From Pseudomonas veronii (GTDB lineage: Bacteria > Pseudomonadota > Gammaproteobacteria > Pseudomonadales > Pseudomonadaceae): 64,000 bases of DNA. Made by a program: the position numbers and the translations under genes. The DNA lies in the NCBI RefSeq assembly GCF_001439695.1, contig NZ_JYLL01000019.1, forward strand, positions 42,082 through 106,081, in the 5' to 3' direction. The notes beneath the pieces were generated by a model. The model was not told where the DNA came from. It worked only from the letters and a program-made list of their open reading frames with translations, and searched no databases. Numbering within the stretch: the first letter of the stretch is position 1; each line of letters begins with the position of its first letter. Positions 1 through 7,355 of this stretch are shown here, in pieces.

Positions 1-348
1 AGCATTTTTGAAGACGGGCCGATGATTCGTCCGTGGCGCCTGGCTCTTGAAACGCCGGTGGCGCTGGAAAATGTCAGGGGCAACCCGAGTGCGCTGTGGG
101 TGCATGAGGTTTCGTTCAAGGGTGTGCTGGTGGAGATCCGTGGCCGGATCAAGACGCCGAAGACCTTTGCCCTGTGGTTCAGCCCTTCCGGCTATGAACG
201 CATTGCACTGCGCGGCACGCTGGAGCGAGAAACCGCACGGGGACTGTTTGCCTATCGCCTGGGCCAGAACAACCCGGATGAGACCGAGCGCCTGCGCCAA
301 TTCATCCTGCACCAGCACCGCCTGGTACATCCGCAGATGCACGCCTGA
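1..348 (+). CDS. Possible PilZ-like protein, 5' end uncertain or outside window
   Basis: The frame is open from the window edge to a stop at 346-348. The first ATG inside the window is at 22 and has no convincing ribosome binding site, so the gene may start upstream. The visible part holds a segment reading EVSFKGVLVE followed by alternating strands and a helical tail (ETERLRQFILHQH). This order resembles small PilZ c-di-GMP-binding domains, but the diagnostic RxxxR and D/NxSxxG motifs are not clearly visible, so the family call is tentative. It converges on the MerR gene with only 3 nt between the stop codons. Confidence 0.4.
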   Translation, partial: SIFEDGPMIRPWRLALETPVALENVRGNPSALWVHEVSFKGVLVEIRGRIKTPKTFALWFSPSGYERIALRGTLERETARGLFAYRLGQNNPDETERLRQFILHQHRLVHPQMHA

Positions 349-351
349 TCT

Positions 352-1311
352 TCAGGTATCCAGGTTACCGCTGAGAAATTGCTGCAAGCGCCGTTGCATC
401 AAGCGTCCTTCATTGCCCAGGCAGCCAACGGCGGAGCCCGTCAGATCGGCCTGGGCCAAGTCCGACGCGGCACCGGCAAGAAACAGCGGGCAATCGAGGG
501 TCAACGCCAGGCGGTTCAAACGCCCGGCCAACGCTTGGGTGTGTGAGTAATTGGAGAAGAGGACCAGCGCCTCGGGTTGCGTCTTTTCACACACCAGCGT
601 CAATTCATCGAAAGGCTGCCCCATCCCCAGCACCTTCACGGCCAGATCGTCTCGACCGATCAACAGCCCCGCCACCAGCAATTCCAATTTACGGCACTCG
701 CCGGGAATGGCCGCGAGCAACACCCGTGGCGCCGCTGACGCACACGCCAGTTGCAAACGCTGCAACACCCGCACCCGCAGGAAGTTGTCGAAGAACAGCC
801 ATTCACTGGCTTGGCCGAAGCGCCCCTGATGACGCAACAGGTCGTTCCAAAGAGGCATCAGGATGTCTTGGAACGCGACGTTGAGCGGGTAGGTGGCGAT
901 CACCTGGTTGTACAGTTGCTCCAGTTGACGATCATCGAACGCGCCCACGGCCAGCACCAGGCGCGCCTGCCATTGCGGCCATTCGCCTAGCTCGACCGTG
1001 TCGTGCTCGACACGCACGGCGGCGGCCTGCTGATCGTCACGCGCAAGGATCTTGCCCACTTTGCTCACGGTCACGCCACGCTCGATCCAATCGACAATGC
1101 GATGAACCGTTTGAATATCGGCCCTGGAGTACAGACGATGCCCGCTTTCGGTGCGCGTGGGTTGAATCAGGCCGTAACGCCGCTCCCAGGCACGCAGGGT
1201 GACCGGGTTGATGCCCGTCAATCTCGACACGTCACGAATCGGAAACAACTCATCGGAATCGGCAGGGCTGGGGGCGATGGATTCGCGAATAGGAGCAATG
1301 ATTTCGGGCAT
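352..1311 (-). CDS. MerR-family regulator of the LitR/CarH photosensor type, class II-like
   Basis: 319 aa. Residues about 23-92 form a MerR winged helix (ISRLTGINP-type recognition, then WERRYGLIQPTR with the RLYS wing). Residues about 110-200 look like the helical B12-cap domain and about 200-315 like a Rossmann B12-binding domain. In B12-dependent LitR/CarH the lower ligand sits in an E-x-H motif after the Rossmann strand; here the matching place reads GECRKLEL, so the His is Arg, and the usual EH of the cap reads DN. This suggests a class II LitR that does not sense adenosylcobalamin itself. Pseudomonas proteins of this class are reported to work with a LOV-domain partner. It is divergent from the ABM-pterin genes and may regulate them, which is inferred. 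Confidence 0.75.
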   Translation of the reverse strand: MPEIIAPIRESIAPSPADSDELFPIRDVSRLTGINPVTLRAWERRYGLIQPTRTESGHRLYSRADIQTVHRIVDWIERGVTVSKVGKILARDDQQAAAVRVEHDTVELGEWPQWQARLVLAVGAFDDRQLEQLYNQVIATYPLNVAFQDILMPLWNDLLRHQGRFGQASEWLFFDNFLRVRVLQRLQLACASAAPRVLLAAIPGECRKLELLVAGLLIGRDDLAVKVLGMGQPFDELTLVCEKTQPEALVLFSNYSHTQALAGRLNRLALTLDCPLFLAGAASDLAQADLTGSAVGCLGNEGRLMQRRLQQFLSGNLDT

Positions 1312-1366
1312 CAGAGGTCATGAACGTCCGTTTGAAAGTGAGTCCCATTTAACGCCTTTACCGCGA

Positions 1367-1410
1367 TGTATATCAAGGTGTGTACCTATCGGACCAATGC
1401 TGCTGGTGTA
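1367..1410. promoter_or_regulatory. Candidate LitR operator region between the divergent genes
   Basis: The 217-bp gap between the MerR gene and the ABM gene has TGTA motifs at 1367, 1381 and 1407 (TGTATA, TGTACC, TGTATT) in an AT-rich stretch. CarH/LitR proteins bind TGTA-containing direct or inverted repeats overlapping promoters. The match is suggestive only. Confidence 0.3.
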
Positions 1411-1528
1411 TTTCTGCAAAACAGGAATAATCCTTGCTTACCGATAAAGCGTCGCTGCAACACCCCCGCAGCGTCGTCTGTGTGCCACCTACCCGGTTCA
1501 GCGCACCCGTTCTATTTGGAGATACACA

Positions 1529-2089
1529 ATGTCTACCTCACCCGTCACCCTGATGGTTGCGCGCCGCGTGGCCAAGGGCCGCTACGAAGAGTTGATGGCC
1601 TGGCTGCGCGAAGGCGAGCGACTGGCCACTGACTTCCCCGGCTACCTGGGCTCCGGCGTCCTCGCACCACCGCCCCTTGATGATGAATTTCAGATTATTT
1701 TCCGCTTCGCCGACGAAAAAACCCTGCATGCCTGGGAATTTTCCGCCTCACGCAGCGCGTGGCTGAGCCGGGGCAGCGAGCTGTTTGCCGACCCGTCCGA
1801 GCATCGCGTGCGTGGCATCGATGGCTGGTTCGGGGCTGCGGGTACACGGCCGCCGCGCTGGAAACAGGCGGTGGCGATCTGGCTGGCGTTTTTCCCGGTG
1901 TCGTTGCTGTTCAACTTCGGCCTGGGGCCATTGCTCGGCGGGCTGGACCTGTTCAGCCGCGTGCTGGTCAGCACCTTGGCGCTCACTCCGCTGATGGTCT
2001 ACTTGTTCATTCCACTCTCGACCCACCTGCTGGCCAACTGGTTGCACCCTTCGCCGCCACGCGCCAAGGCCAGCGAAGCCGCGGCGTGA
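1529..2089 (+). CDS. Antibiotic-biosynthesis-monooxygenase (ABM) domain protein with C-terminal membrane helices
   Basis: 186 aa, starting at an ATG preceded by GGAG at 1518-1521. Residues about 5-95 form a ferredoxin-like dimeric alpha/beta barrel of the ABM type (ARRVAKGRYEELMAW, then FPGYLGSGVL and FRFADEKTLHAW). Two hydrophobic helices follow, at about 115-137 (VAIWLAFFPVSLLFNFGLG) and 145-170. This architecture is known in proteobacterial proteins of unknown substrate. It heads the block running into folM with a 56-bp gap and faces the LitR-like gene, so it may be light- or stress-controlled with the pterin genes. The true activity cannot be read from the sequence. Confidence 0.75.
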   Translation: MSTSPVTLMVARRVAKGRYEELMAWLREGERLATDFPGYLGSGVLAPPPLDDEFQIIFRFADEKTLHAWEFSASRSAWLSRGSELFADPSEHRVRGIDGWFGAAGTRPPRWKQAVAIWLAFFPVSLLFNFGLGPLLGGLDLFSRVLVSTLALTPLMVYLFIPLSTHLLANWLHPSPPRAKASEAAA

Positions 2090-2145
2090 GTACAGGGGGG
2101 CTCGTCACTGGTATGATTTGACCCTGCCAGCGACTTGAGCCTCCC

Positions 2146-2856
2146 ATGACTGCAACGAACGCCCCGATCCTGATCACCGGCGCCGGCCAGCGCGTCGGCC
2201 TGCATTGTGCCGAACGCCTGCTCGACGAGGGCCACTCGGTGCTTTTCAGCTACCGCAGCGAACGCCCCGGCGTGCAGGCGCTACGCGAGCGTGGCGCGAT
2301 CGGCGTGTTTGCCGACTTCTCCAGCGAAGCCGGGATTCTTGCGTTTATCGCCGAGTTGAAGCGTCATACCCAAAGCCTGCGCGCGATCATCCACAACGCT
2401 TCGGCCTGGATCGCGGAAACCCCAGGCGACGAAAGCCGTGCCTTTACCGACATGTTCAGCGTACACATGCTTGCGCCGTACCTGATCAACCTGCATTGTT
2501 CACCCTTGCTGCATCGCTCTTCACCCGCCGACATCGTGCATATCAGCGATGATGTGGTGCGCAAGGGCAGCCGCCAGCACATCGCCTACTGCGCCACCAA
2601 GGCCGGGCTCGACAGCCTCACGCTGTCGTTTGCCGCGCAGTTTGCGCCGCTGATCAAAGTCAACGGCATCGCCCCGGCGATGGTGATGTTCAACGAAGGC
2701 GACGACGCGGCCTACCGTGCCCAGGTACTGGCCAAGTCGGCACTGGGCATCGAGCCCGGGCCCGAGGTGATTTACCAGAGCGTGCGTTACCTGCTGGACA
2801 ACCCCTACGTCACCGGTACCACCCTGACCGTCAACGGTGGGCGGCATATCAAGTAA
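2146..2856 (+). CDS. folM: Dihydromonapterin reductase FolM (short-chain dehydrogenase)
   Basis: 236 aa SDR protein. The NADPH-binding glycine motif TGAGQRVG is at residues 11-18, the NAS motif (HNASAW) near 85, and the catalytic Tyr and Lys in YCATK near 148-152. The TGxGxR pattern and C-terminal NGGRHIK fit FolM/pteridine reductase-type SDRs. FolM reduces dihydromonapterin to tetrahydromonapterin, the cofactor of phenylalanine hydroxylase in pseudomonads. Its position directly before folE and folX supports this specific assignment over a generic SDR. The gap to folE is 20 bp, so the genes are probably co-transcribed. Confidence 0.88.
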   Translation: MTATNAPILITGAGQRVGLHCAERLLDEGHSVLFSYRSERPGVQALRERGAIGVFADFSSEAGILAFIAELKRHTQSLRAIIHNASAWIAETPGDESRAFTDMFSVHMLAPYLINLHCSPLLHRSSPADIVHISDDVVRKGSRQHIAYCATKAGLDSLTLSFAAQFAPLIKVNGIAPAMVMFNEGDDAAYRAQVLAKSALGIEPGPEVIYQSVRYLLDNPYVTGTTLTVNGGRHIK

Positions 2857-2876
2857 GCCGTTTGTGAGGATGTTGT

Positions 2877-3437
2877 ATGACCTTATCCCTGCCCCACCAC
2901 TATCGCGAGATCCTTAAAGGCCTGGGTGAAGACCCGGAACGCGAAGGCCTGCTCGACACCCCCAAGCGTGCCGCCAAAGCCATGCAATACCTGTGTCATG
3001 GCTATGAGCAAAACCTCGAAGAGATCGTCAACGGCGCGCTGTTCGCCTCCGACAATGACGAGATGGTGATCCTCAAGGACATCGAACTGTACTCGCTGTG
3101 CGAGCACCACCTGCTACCCTTTATCGGCAAGGCCCATGTGGCCTATATTCCGACCGGCAGAGTGCTGGGCCTGTCGAAGCTGGCGCGCATCGTCGACATG
3201 TTCGCGCGGCGCCTGCAGATCCAGGAAAACCTCACGCGGCAAATCGCCGACGCCATCCAGGACGTGACCCAGGCCTCCGGCGTGGCGGTGGTGATCGAAG
3301 CCAAGCACATGTGCATGATGATGCGCGGCGTGGAAAAACAGAATTCAACCATGAACACCTCGGTGATGCTCGGCGCGTTCCGCGAGTCGAACACCACGCG
3401 CATGGAGTTCCTGCAACTGATTGGACGGAGCAAGTAG
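2877..3437 (+). CDS. folE: GTP cyclohydrolase I, type IA
   Basis: 186 aa. It converts GTP to 7,8-dihydroneopterin triphosphate, the first step of pterin synthesis. Zn ligands are visible in SLCEHHLLPF (Cys and His) and in KHMCMMMRGV (Cys). The conserved GLSKLARIVDMFARRLQ and EGLLDTPKRAAKAM segments are also present. The start follows GAGGATG at a suitable distance. Because folX and folM are next to it, this paralogue probably feeds monapterin synthesis rather than folate. Confidence 0.95.
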   Translation: MTLSLPHHYREILKGLGEDPEREGLLDTPKRAAKAMQYLCHGYEQNLEEIVNGALFASDNDEMVILKDIELYSLCEHHLLPFIGKAHVAYIPTGRVLGLSKLARIVDMFARRLQIQENLTRQIADAIQDVTQASGVAVVIEAKHMCMMMRGVEKQNSTMNTSVMLGAFRESNTTRMEFLQLIGRSK

Positions 3438-3439
3438 CA

Positions 3440-3811
3440 ATGCCACAACTTCAACCAGGCATGGCGCGCATCCGGGTCAAGGACCTGTGCCTGCGCACCT
3501 ATATCGGCATCAACGAGGATGAAATCCTCAACAAGCAGGATGTGCTGATCAACCTGACCATCCTGTATGCCGCCCAGGACGCCGTGCGCGACAACGATAT
3601 CGACCACGCGTTGAATTACCGCACCATCACCAAGGCGATCATCGCCCACGTCGAAGGCAACCGCTTCGCCCTGCTGGAGCGCCTGACCCAGGAACTGCTG
3701 GACCTGGTGATGAGCAACGAGTCGGTGCTGTACGCCGAAGTCGAAGTGGACAAGCCCCACGCGCTGCGCTTTGCCGAATCGGTTTCGATTACCCTGGCGG
3801 CCAGCCGCTAA
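3440..3811 (+). CDS. folX: Dihydroneopterin triphosphate 2'-epimerase FolX
   Basis: 123 aa, T-fold protein of the FolB/FolX family. It contains RIRVKDLCLRTYIGINEDE at the N-terminus, LNYRTITKAI in the centre and a VEVDKPHALRFAESVSI tail. FolX epimerises 7,8-dihydroneopterin triphosphate to the monapterin form. The ATG at 3440 lies 3 nt after the folE stop, so translation is probably coupled. Its neighbours folE and folM complete the tetrahydromonapterin branch. Confidence 0.93.
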   Translation: MPQLQPGMARIRVKDLCLRTYIGINEDEILNKQDVLINLTILYAAQDAVRDNDIDHALNYRTITKAIIAHVEGNRFALLERLTQELLDLVMSNESVLYAEVEVDKPHALRFAESVSITLAASR

Positions 3812-3833
3812 CCCCTGGATTTACGTGAGCCCT

Positions 3834-4130
3834 ATGACCGATCAACAACGCCTCGAACTCGAAGCCGCCGCCTTTCGGCGGCTGGTCGCACACCTGGACA
3901 GCCGCAAGGATGTGCAGAATATCGACCTGATGAACCTCGCCGGCTTCTGCCGCAACTGCCTGTCCAAGTGGTACAAGGCCGAGGCCGACGAGCGCCAGAT
4001 CGCGCTGAGCCTCGATGACGCCCGTGAAGTGGTGTACGGCATGCCGTATGCCGAGTGGAAAGCCCAATACCAGCAAGAAGCCAGCGCCGAACAACAGGCG
4101 GCGTTCGCCAAAGGAAAACCCCATGACTGA
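3834..4130 (+). CDS. DUF1244 domain protein
   Basis: 98 aa from the ATG at 3834; an in-frame GTG at 3825 is an alternative. The central segment DLMNLAGFCRNCLSKWY with a CxxC pair, then DDAREVVYGMPYAEWKAQY, matches the DUF1244 family, a small all-helical protein of unknown function widespread in proteobacteria. The CxxC could hold a metal, but that is not shown. It follows folX by 22 bp and overlaps the next gene by 8 bp, so it sits in the same operon. Confidence 0.85.
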   Translation: MTDQQRLELEAAAFRRLVAHLDSRKDVQNIDLMNLAGFCRNCLSKWYKAEADERQIALSLDDAREVVYGMPYAEWKAQYQQEASAEQQAAFAKGKPHD

Positions 4131-4461
4131 CCTGAACACCCTGCGCGCCAGCCTCGACAGCGGCGAACATCTCTTCGCCGACACCTTGGCCTTCGTTGCC
4201 GCCGGTTACGACTACCAGCCGCAAGCCTTCACCAACGGCACCGTGGAAAACGCCGCCGGGCAGAACGAAGGTTCGTGCAAGACCCTGGGCCTGGCCTTGC
4301 TGGAAGGGTTGAGCGACCAGCACGCCTTGTTGGCGTTTGGCGAGCATTACCGTTCGGTGGTCGCCACGCCTGAGGGCAGTGACCATGGCAATATTCGGGC
4401 GTTGATCGCGCACGGGTTGGCGGGTGTGAAGTTTGACCAGCAACCTCTGACTCGCCGCTGA
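4123..4461 (+). CDS. HopJ-family protein
   Basis: 112 aa. It has the conserved HopJ-family segments FADTLAFVAAGYDYQPQAFTNG and GQNEGSCKTLGLALLEGLS-type helices followed by LLAFGEHYRSV. The family was named after a proposed type III effector, but it is widespread in bacteria without type III secretion. Here it is an operon partner of DUF1244 (the start codon overlaps its end by 8 bp) with no hrp-like promoter of its own. It is probably a cytoplasmic housekeeping protein of unknown role. Confidence 0.85.
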   Translation: MTDLNTLRASLDSGEHLFADTLAFVAAGYDYQPQAFTNGTVENAAGQNEGSCKTLGLALLEGLSDQHALLAFGEHYRSVVATPEGSDHGNIRALIAHGLAGVKFDQQPLTRR

Positions 4462-4483
4462 TCCAACGTGCAAACCCGATTTA

Positions 4484-4575
4484 ATGTGGGAGCTGGCTTA
4501 CCTGCGATGGCGGCGGTAAATCCTGCATAGACGTTGGCTGACACACCGCTATCGCAGGCAAGCCAGCTCCCACAG
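4484..4575. repeat. REP inverted pair
   Basis: Two inverted arms, TGTGGGAGCTGGCTT and AAGCCAGCTCCCACA, are separated by a short spacer with GCGATGGCGG/CCGCTATCGC inner arms. It lies between the convergent hopJ-family gene and trxB. Confidence 0.85.
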
Positions 4576-4623
4576 TGATTGGATTACCAAATTGAGATAG
4601 CGATGGATCATCAAATCCCGCGC

Positions 4624-4646
4624 AAAAAAAACCGGCTTTCGCCGGT
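4624..4646 (-). terminator. Rho-independent terminator of trxB
   Basis: Stem ACCGGC/GCCGGT with a TTTC loop. On the minus strand it is followed by a run of seven T, 24 bp after the trxB stop codon. Confidence 0.85.
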
Positions 4647-4669
4647 TTTTCATTTCAGCGGGTTCAGAC

Positions 4670-5626
4670 CTAAGCGTTCTGCAAACCGTCGAGGTAACGC
4701 TCGGCATCCAGGGCCGCCATGCAACCGGCGCCGGCCGAGGTGATGGCCTGGCGGTACACGTGGTCAGCCACGTCACCGGCGGCGAAGATGCCTTCGATGT
4801 TGGTCGCCGTGGCATTGCCTTCGCGACCGCCCTGCACCACTAGGTAACCGTCTTTGGCGTCCAGCACACCTTCGAACAGCGAAGTGTTCGGCGTGTGGCC
4901 GATGGCGATGAACACGCCGTCGACTGTCAGCTCGTCGAAGCTGCCGTCGTTGTTTTTCAGGCGCGCACCGGTCACGCCCATGTTGTCGCCGAGGACTTCA
5001 TCCAGGGTGGCGTTGAGCTTGAGGATGATCTTGCCTTCAGCCACACGCGCGTGCAGCTTGTCGATCAGGATCTTCTCGGCGCGGAAGGTTTCGCGACGGT
5101 GAATCAGGGTCACGGTGCTGGCGATGTTGGCCAGGTACAGCGCCTCTTCCACGGCCGTGTTGCCACCGCCGACCACGGCGACCGGCTTGTTGCGGTAGAA
5201 GAAACCGTCGCACGTCGCGCAGGCGGACACGCCCTTGCCCATGAACGCTTCTTCCGACGGCAGGCCCAGGTAACGGGCGCTGGCGCCGGTCGCGATGATC
5301 AGCGCGTCACAGGTGTAGACGCCGCTGTCGCCGGTCAGGCTGTAAGGCTTTTTCGAGAAGTCGACCTGGTTGATGTGGTCAAACACGATCTCGGTTTCGA
5401 AGCGCTCGGCGTGCTCTTTCATACGCTCCATCAGCACCGGGCCGGTCAGACCGTGGACGTCGCCCGGCCAGTTGTCGACTTCAGTGGTGGTGGTCAACTG
5501 ACCGCCCGCCTGCATGCCGGTGATCAGCAGTGGCTTGAGGTTGGCTCGGGCAGCGTAGACGGCAGCGCTGTAACCGGCAGGGCCGGAACCGAGAATAATC
5601 ACTCGCGAATGACGGGTATCAGACAT
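4670..5626 (-). CDS. trxB: Thioredoxin-disulfide reductase
   Basis: 318 aa, started at the ATG preceded by AGGAGCG; an in-frame extension upstream looks non-coding. It transfers electrons from NADPH through FAD to thioredoxin. The FAD site GSGPAGYSAAVYAAR is at residues 13-27, the redox pair CATC at 136-139, the NADPH site VGGGNTAVEEA near 155, and the C-terminal FAD motif GIFAAGDV near 280. The length is normal for bacterial low-Mr TrxB. It is a single gene with its own terminator. Confidence 0.96.
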   Translation of the reverse strand: MSDTRHSRVIILGSGPAGYSAAVYAARANLKPLLITGMQAGGQLTTTTEVDNWPGDVHGLTGPVLMERMKEHAERFETEIVFDHINQVDFSKKPYSLTGDSGVYTCDALIIATGASARYLGLPSEEAFMGKGVSACATCDGFFYRNKPVAVVGGGNTAVEEALYLANIASTVTLIHRRETFRAEKILIDKLHARVAEGKIILKLNATLDEVLGDNMGVTGARLKNNDGSFDELTVDGVFIAIGHTPNTSLFEGVLDAKDGYLVVQGGREGNATATNIEGIFAAGDVADHVYRQAITSAGAGCMAALDAERYLDGLQNA

Positions 5627-5918
5627 GACTCGCTCCTGTCGACCGCCCGGACAACAAGGCGGCTGGAATAAAAAAGGACCGCGAAGCACTTGGGGAAGGC
5701 TTGAACTCGCAGATCCTGAAAATAATGGGTGCAGCGTATAGAGGGGGGCAAGATTAAGGAAATACGGAATAACAATCCAGCTCATAGGCAGTATCTATGC
5801 AGCAGGCCCAGCTGATCGACGCGTTTGTTTCTGCTGATGTCCTGGCATTGCGCGTGCTTTCGTCCTGAAGGCAAAGCCGGTAAGGTCGGCGCGTTCGTCA
5901 TTCTGCTCGGAGTTCTCC

Positions 5919-6674
5919 ATGCCCGCCCCTGTTCTTTCCGGTCCGCAATACCTGCGTGAAGGCCTCAAACTGGTGTTGAGCCCCGGCCTGCGCCTGTTTG
6001 TGCTGCTGCCGCTGGCGATCAACCTGGTGCTGTTCGTCGGCCTGATCTATTTCGCCGGCCATCAGTTCAGCCTGTGGGTCGACGCGTTGATGCCGACGCT
6101 GCCCGGCTGGCTGAGTTTCCTCAGCTATATCCTGTGGCCGCTGTTCGTGGTGCTGGTGGTGTTGATGGTGTTTTTCACCTTCACCATGCTCGCCAATGTC
6201 ATCGCTGCGCCGTTCAACGGTTTTCTCGCGGAGAAAGTTGAAGTGGTGGTGCGTGGCACCGACGATTTCCCGCCGTTCAGTTGGGCCGAGCTGGTGGCGA
6301 TGGTCCCGCGCACCCTGGCGCGGGAGATGCGCAAGCTGGGCTACTTCCTGCCGCGGGCCATCGGCCTGTTTATCCTGTCGTTCATTCCGGTGGTCAACCT
6401 GATCGCCGCGCCGTTGTGGCTGCTGTTCGGCGTGTGGATGATGGCGATCCAATACATCGACTACCCGGCCGACAACCACAAGCTGGGTTGGAACGAAATG
6501 CTCGCCTGGCTGCGCCAGAAACGCTGGCAGAGCATGAGCTTCGGCGGCAGCGTCTACCTGGTGCTGCTGGTGCCGGTGGTCAACCTGTTGATGATGCCGG
6601 CGGCGGTGGCCGGGGCGACGTTGTTCTGGGTGCGCGAGCAAGGTGCCGAGACGGCGTTGAACACACCGCGATAA
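5919..6674 (+). CDS. cysZ: Sulfate transporter CysZ (EI24 family)
   Basis: 251 aa inner-membrane protein. The N-terminal signature GPQYLREGLKLVLSPGLRLF is followed by hydrophobic segments at about 22-48, 60-95, 140-170 and 200-230. The conserved NVIAAPFNGFLAEKVE region lies between them. CysZ mediates sulfate uptake for cysteine synthesis. The gene is divergent from trxB across a 292-bp gap with no obvious further feature. A hrp-box-like promoter for the next gene lies 28 bp after its stop. Confidence 0.9.
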   Translation: MPAPVLSGPQYLREGLKLVLSPGLRLFVLLPLAINLVLFVGLIYFAGHQFSLWVDALMPTLPGWLSFLSYILWPLFVVLVVLMVFFTFTMLANVIAAPFNGFLAEKVEVVVRGTDDFPPFSWAELVAMVPRTLAREMRKLGYFLPRAIGLFILSFIPVVNLIAAPLWLLFGVWMMAIQYIDYPADNHKLGWNEMLAWLRQKRWQSMSFGGSVYLVLLVPVVNLLMMPAAVAGATLFWVREQGAETALNTPR

Positions 6675-6701
6675 CGGTACGCTGGCCGGTCGACCGGTGC
6701 C

Positions 6702-6729
6702 GGAACTGATTGTTTTTTGAGGCCACACA
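6702..6729 (+). promoter_or_regulatory. Hrp-box-like ECF promoter upstream of the Pro-rich gene at 6793
   Basis: GGAACT at 6702-6707, a 15-bp spacer, then CCACACA at 6723-6729. This fits the HrpL consensus GGAACC-N15/16-CCACNNA except for the sixth base of the -35 element. It lies 63 bp before the ATG at 6793, in the same direction. Confidence 0.6.
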
Positions 6730-6792
6730 ACCTGAGCCGACCTTGGGGCAACCGAGGTCGGCAACCAAACCCGTGACAACAGGAGCCTCACA

Positions 6793-7212
6793 ATGATCAG
6801 CACGCTTTCCAACCTGCCAACAAACATAGGACTCAGGATCGACCCGCCTCCCATCGGGCCATCCCCCACCCCGCCAACAAACCCAGCACCCAGGCCCGGC
6901 CAGCGTCACAAATGGCAGCCATCCCGCCCCCCGTCAAGAAACCCAGCACCCAGGCCCGACGCGCCTCCCAGCGGGCCACCCCGCACCCCACCCAGCGTCC
7001 CGCCATCAAAACCAGGACCCTGGTCCGGGCCACTGCTTCCCGACTATCCATCCAGGGACCAGAATACAAAACCAACAGACAGTAGCTCGATCAGCGTGCC
7101 CCCAAACGCGAACGGGACTCTGAACCCTGGCGACCGTGAATTCGGCCCGCAAAATAAAGTGCTCGGTGTGCAAGATACGAGCTATGTCACGCCGTCTAAA
7201 ATCACCTTCTGA
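6793..7212 (+). CDS. Small proline-rich protein of unknown function, candidate secreted
   Basis: 139 aa with no Cys and very rich in Pro, Ser, Asn and Arg. The ATG is preceded by AACAGGAG. Residues 1-18 (MISTLSNLPTNIGLRIDP) are not Pro-rich and resemble the start of the protein at 8775 (STL...LR-I/F). Residues about 18-85 carry imperfect repeats such as NPAPRPG/NPAPRPD and PPIGPS/PPSGPP; the tail is polar. No Sec signal, membrane helix or known domain is seen. The hrp-box-like promoter and the Ser-containing start with Ile at position 2 would suit a type III-exported protein. That is inference. Confidence 0.6.
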   Translation: MISTLSNLPTNIGLRIDPPPIGPSPTPPTNPAPRPGQRHKWQPSRPPSRNPAPRPDAPPSGPPRTPPSVPPSKPGPWSGPLLPDYPSRDQNTKPTDSSSISVPPNANGTLNPGDREFGPQNKVLGVQDTSYVTPSKITF

Positions 7213-7355
7213 GCCCCCCAGGCCAGCGATCTGCACAGAGCCGAAGGGCTCTGTGCTTAAAGGATTGGCGCATTGCCGCCTGCCGCCAATGCCCGTCATA
7301 AATCCATCATCTGTATGACACATCGGCGACACAGCCCACAGCGACACTGTGGGTC

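Noticed and set aside
4123..4461. HopJ-family gene as a type III effector
   Set aside because: The family is widespread in bacteria without T3SS; here it overlaps a DUF1244 gene and lacks an hrp-like promoter.
6702..6729. AlgU-type promoter instead of an hrp box
   Set aside because: AlgU sites need GAACTT-N16/17-TCTGA/TCAAA; the -10 half here is CCACACA at the HrpL distance.
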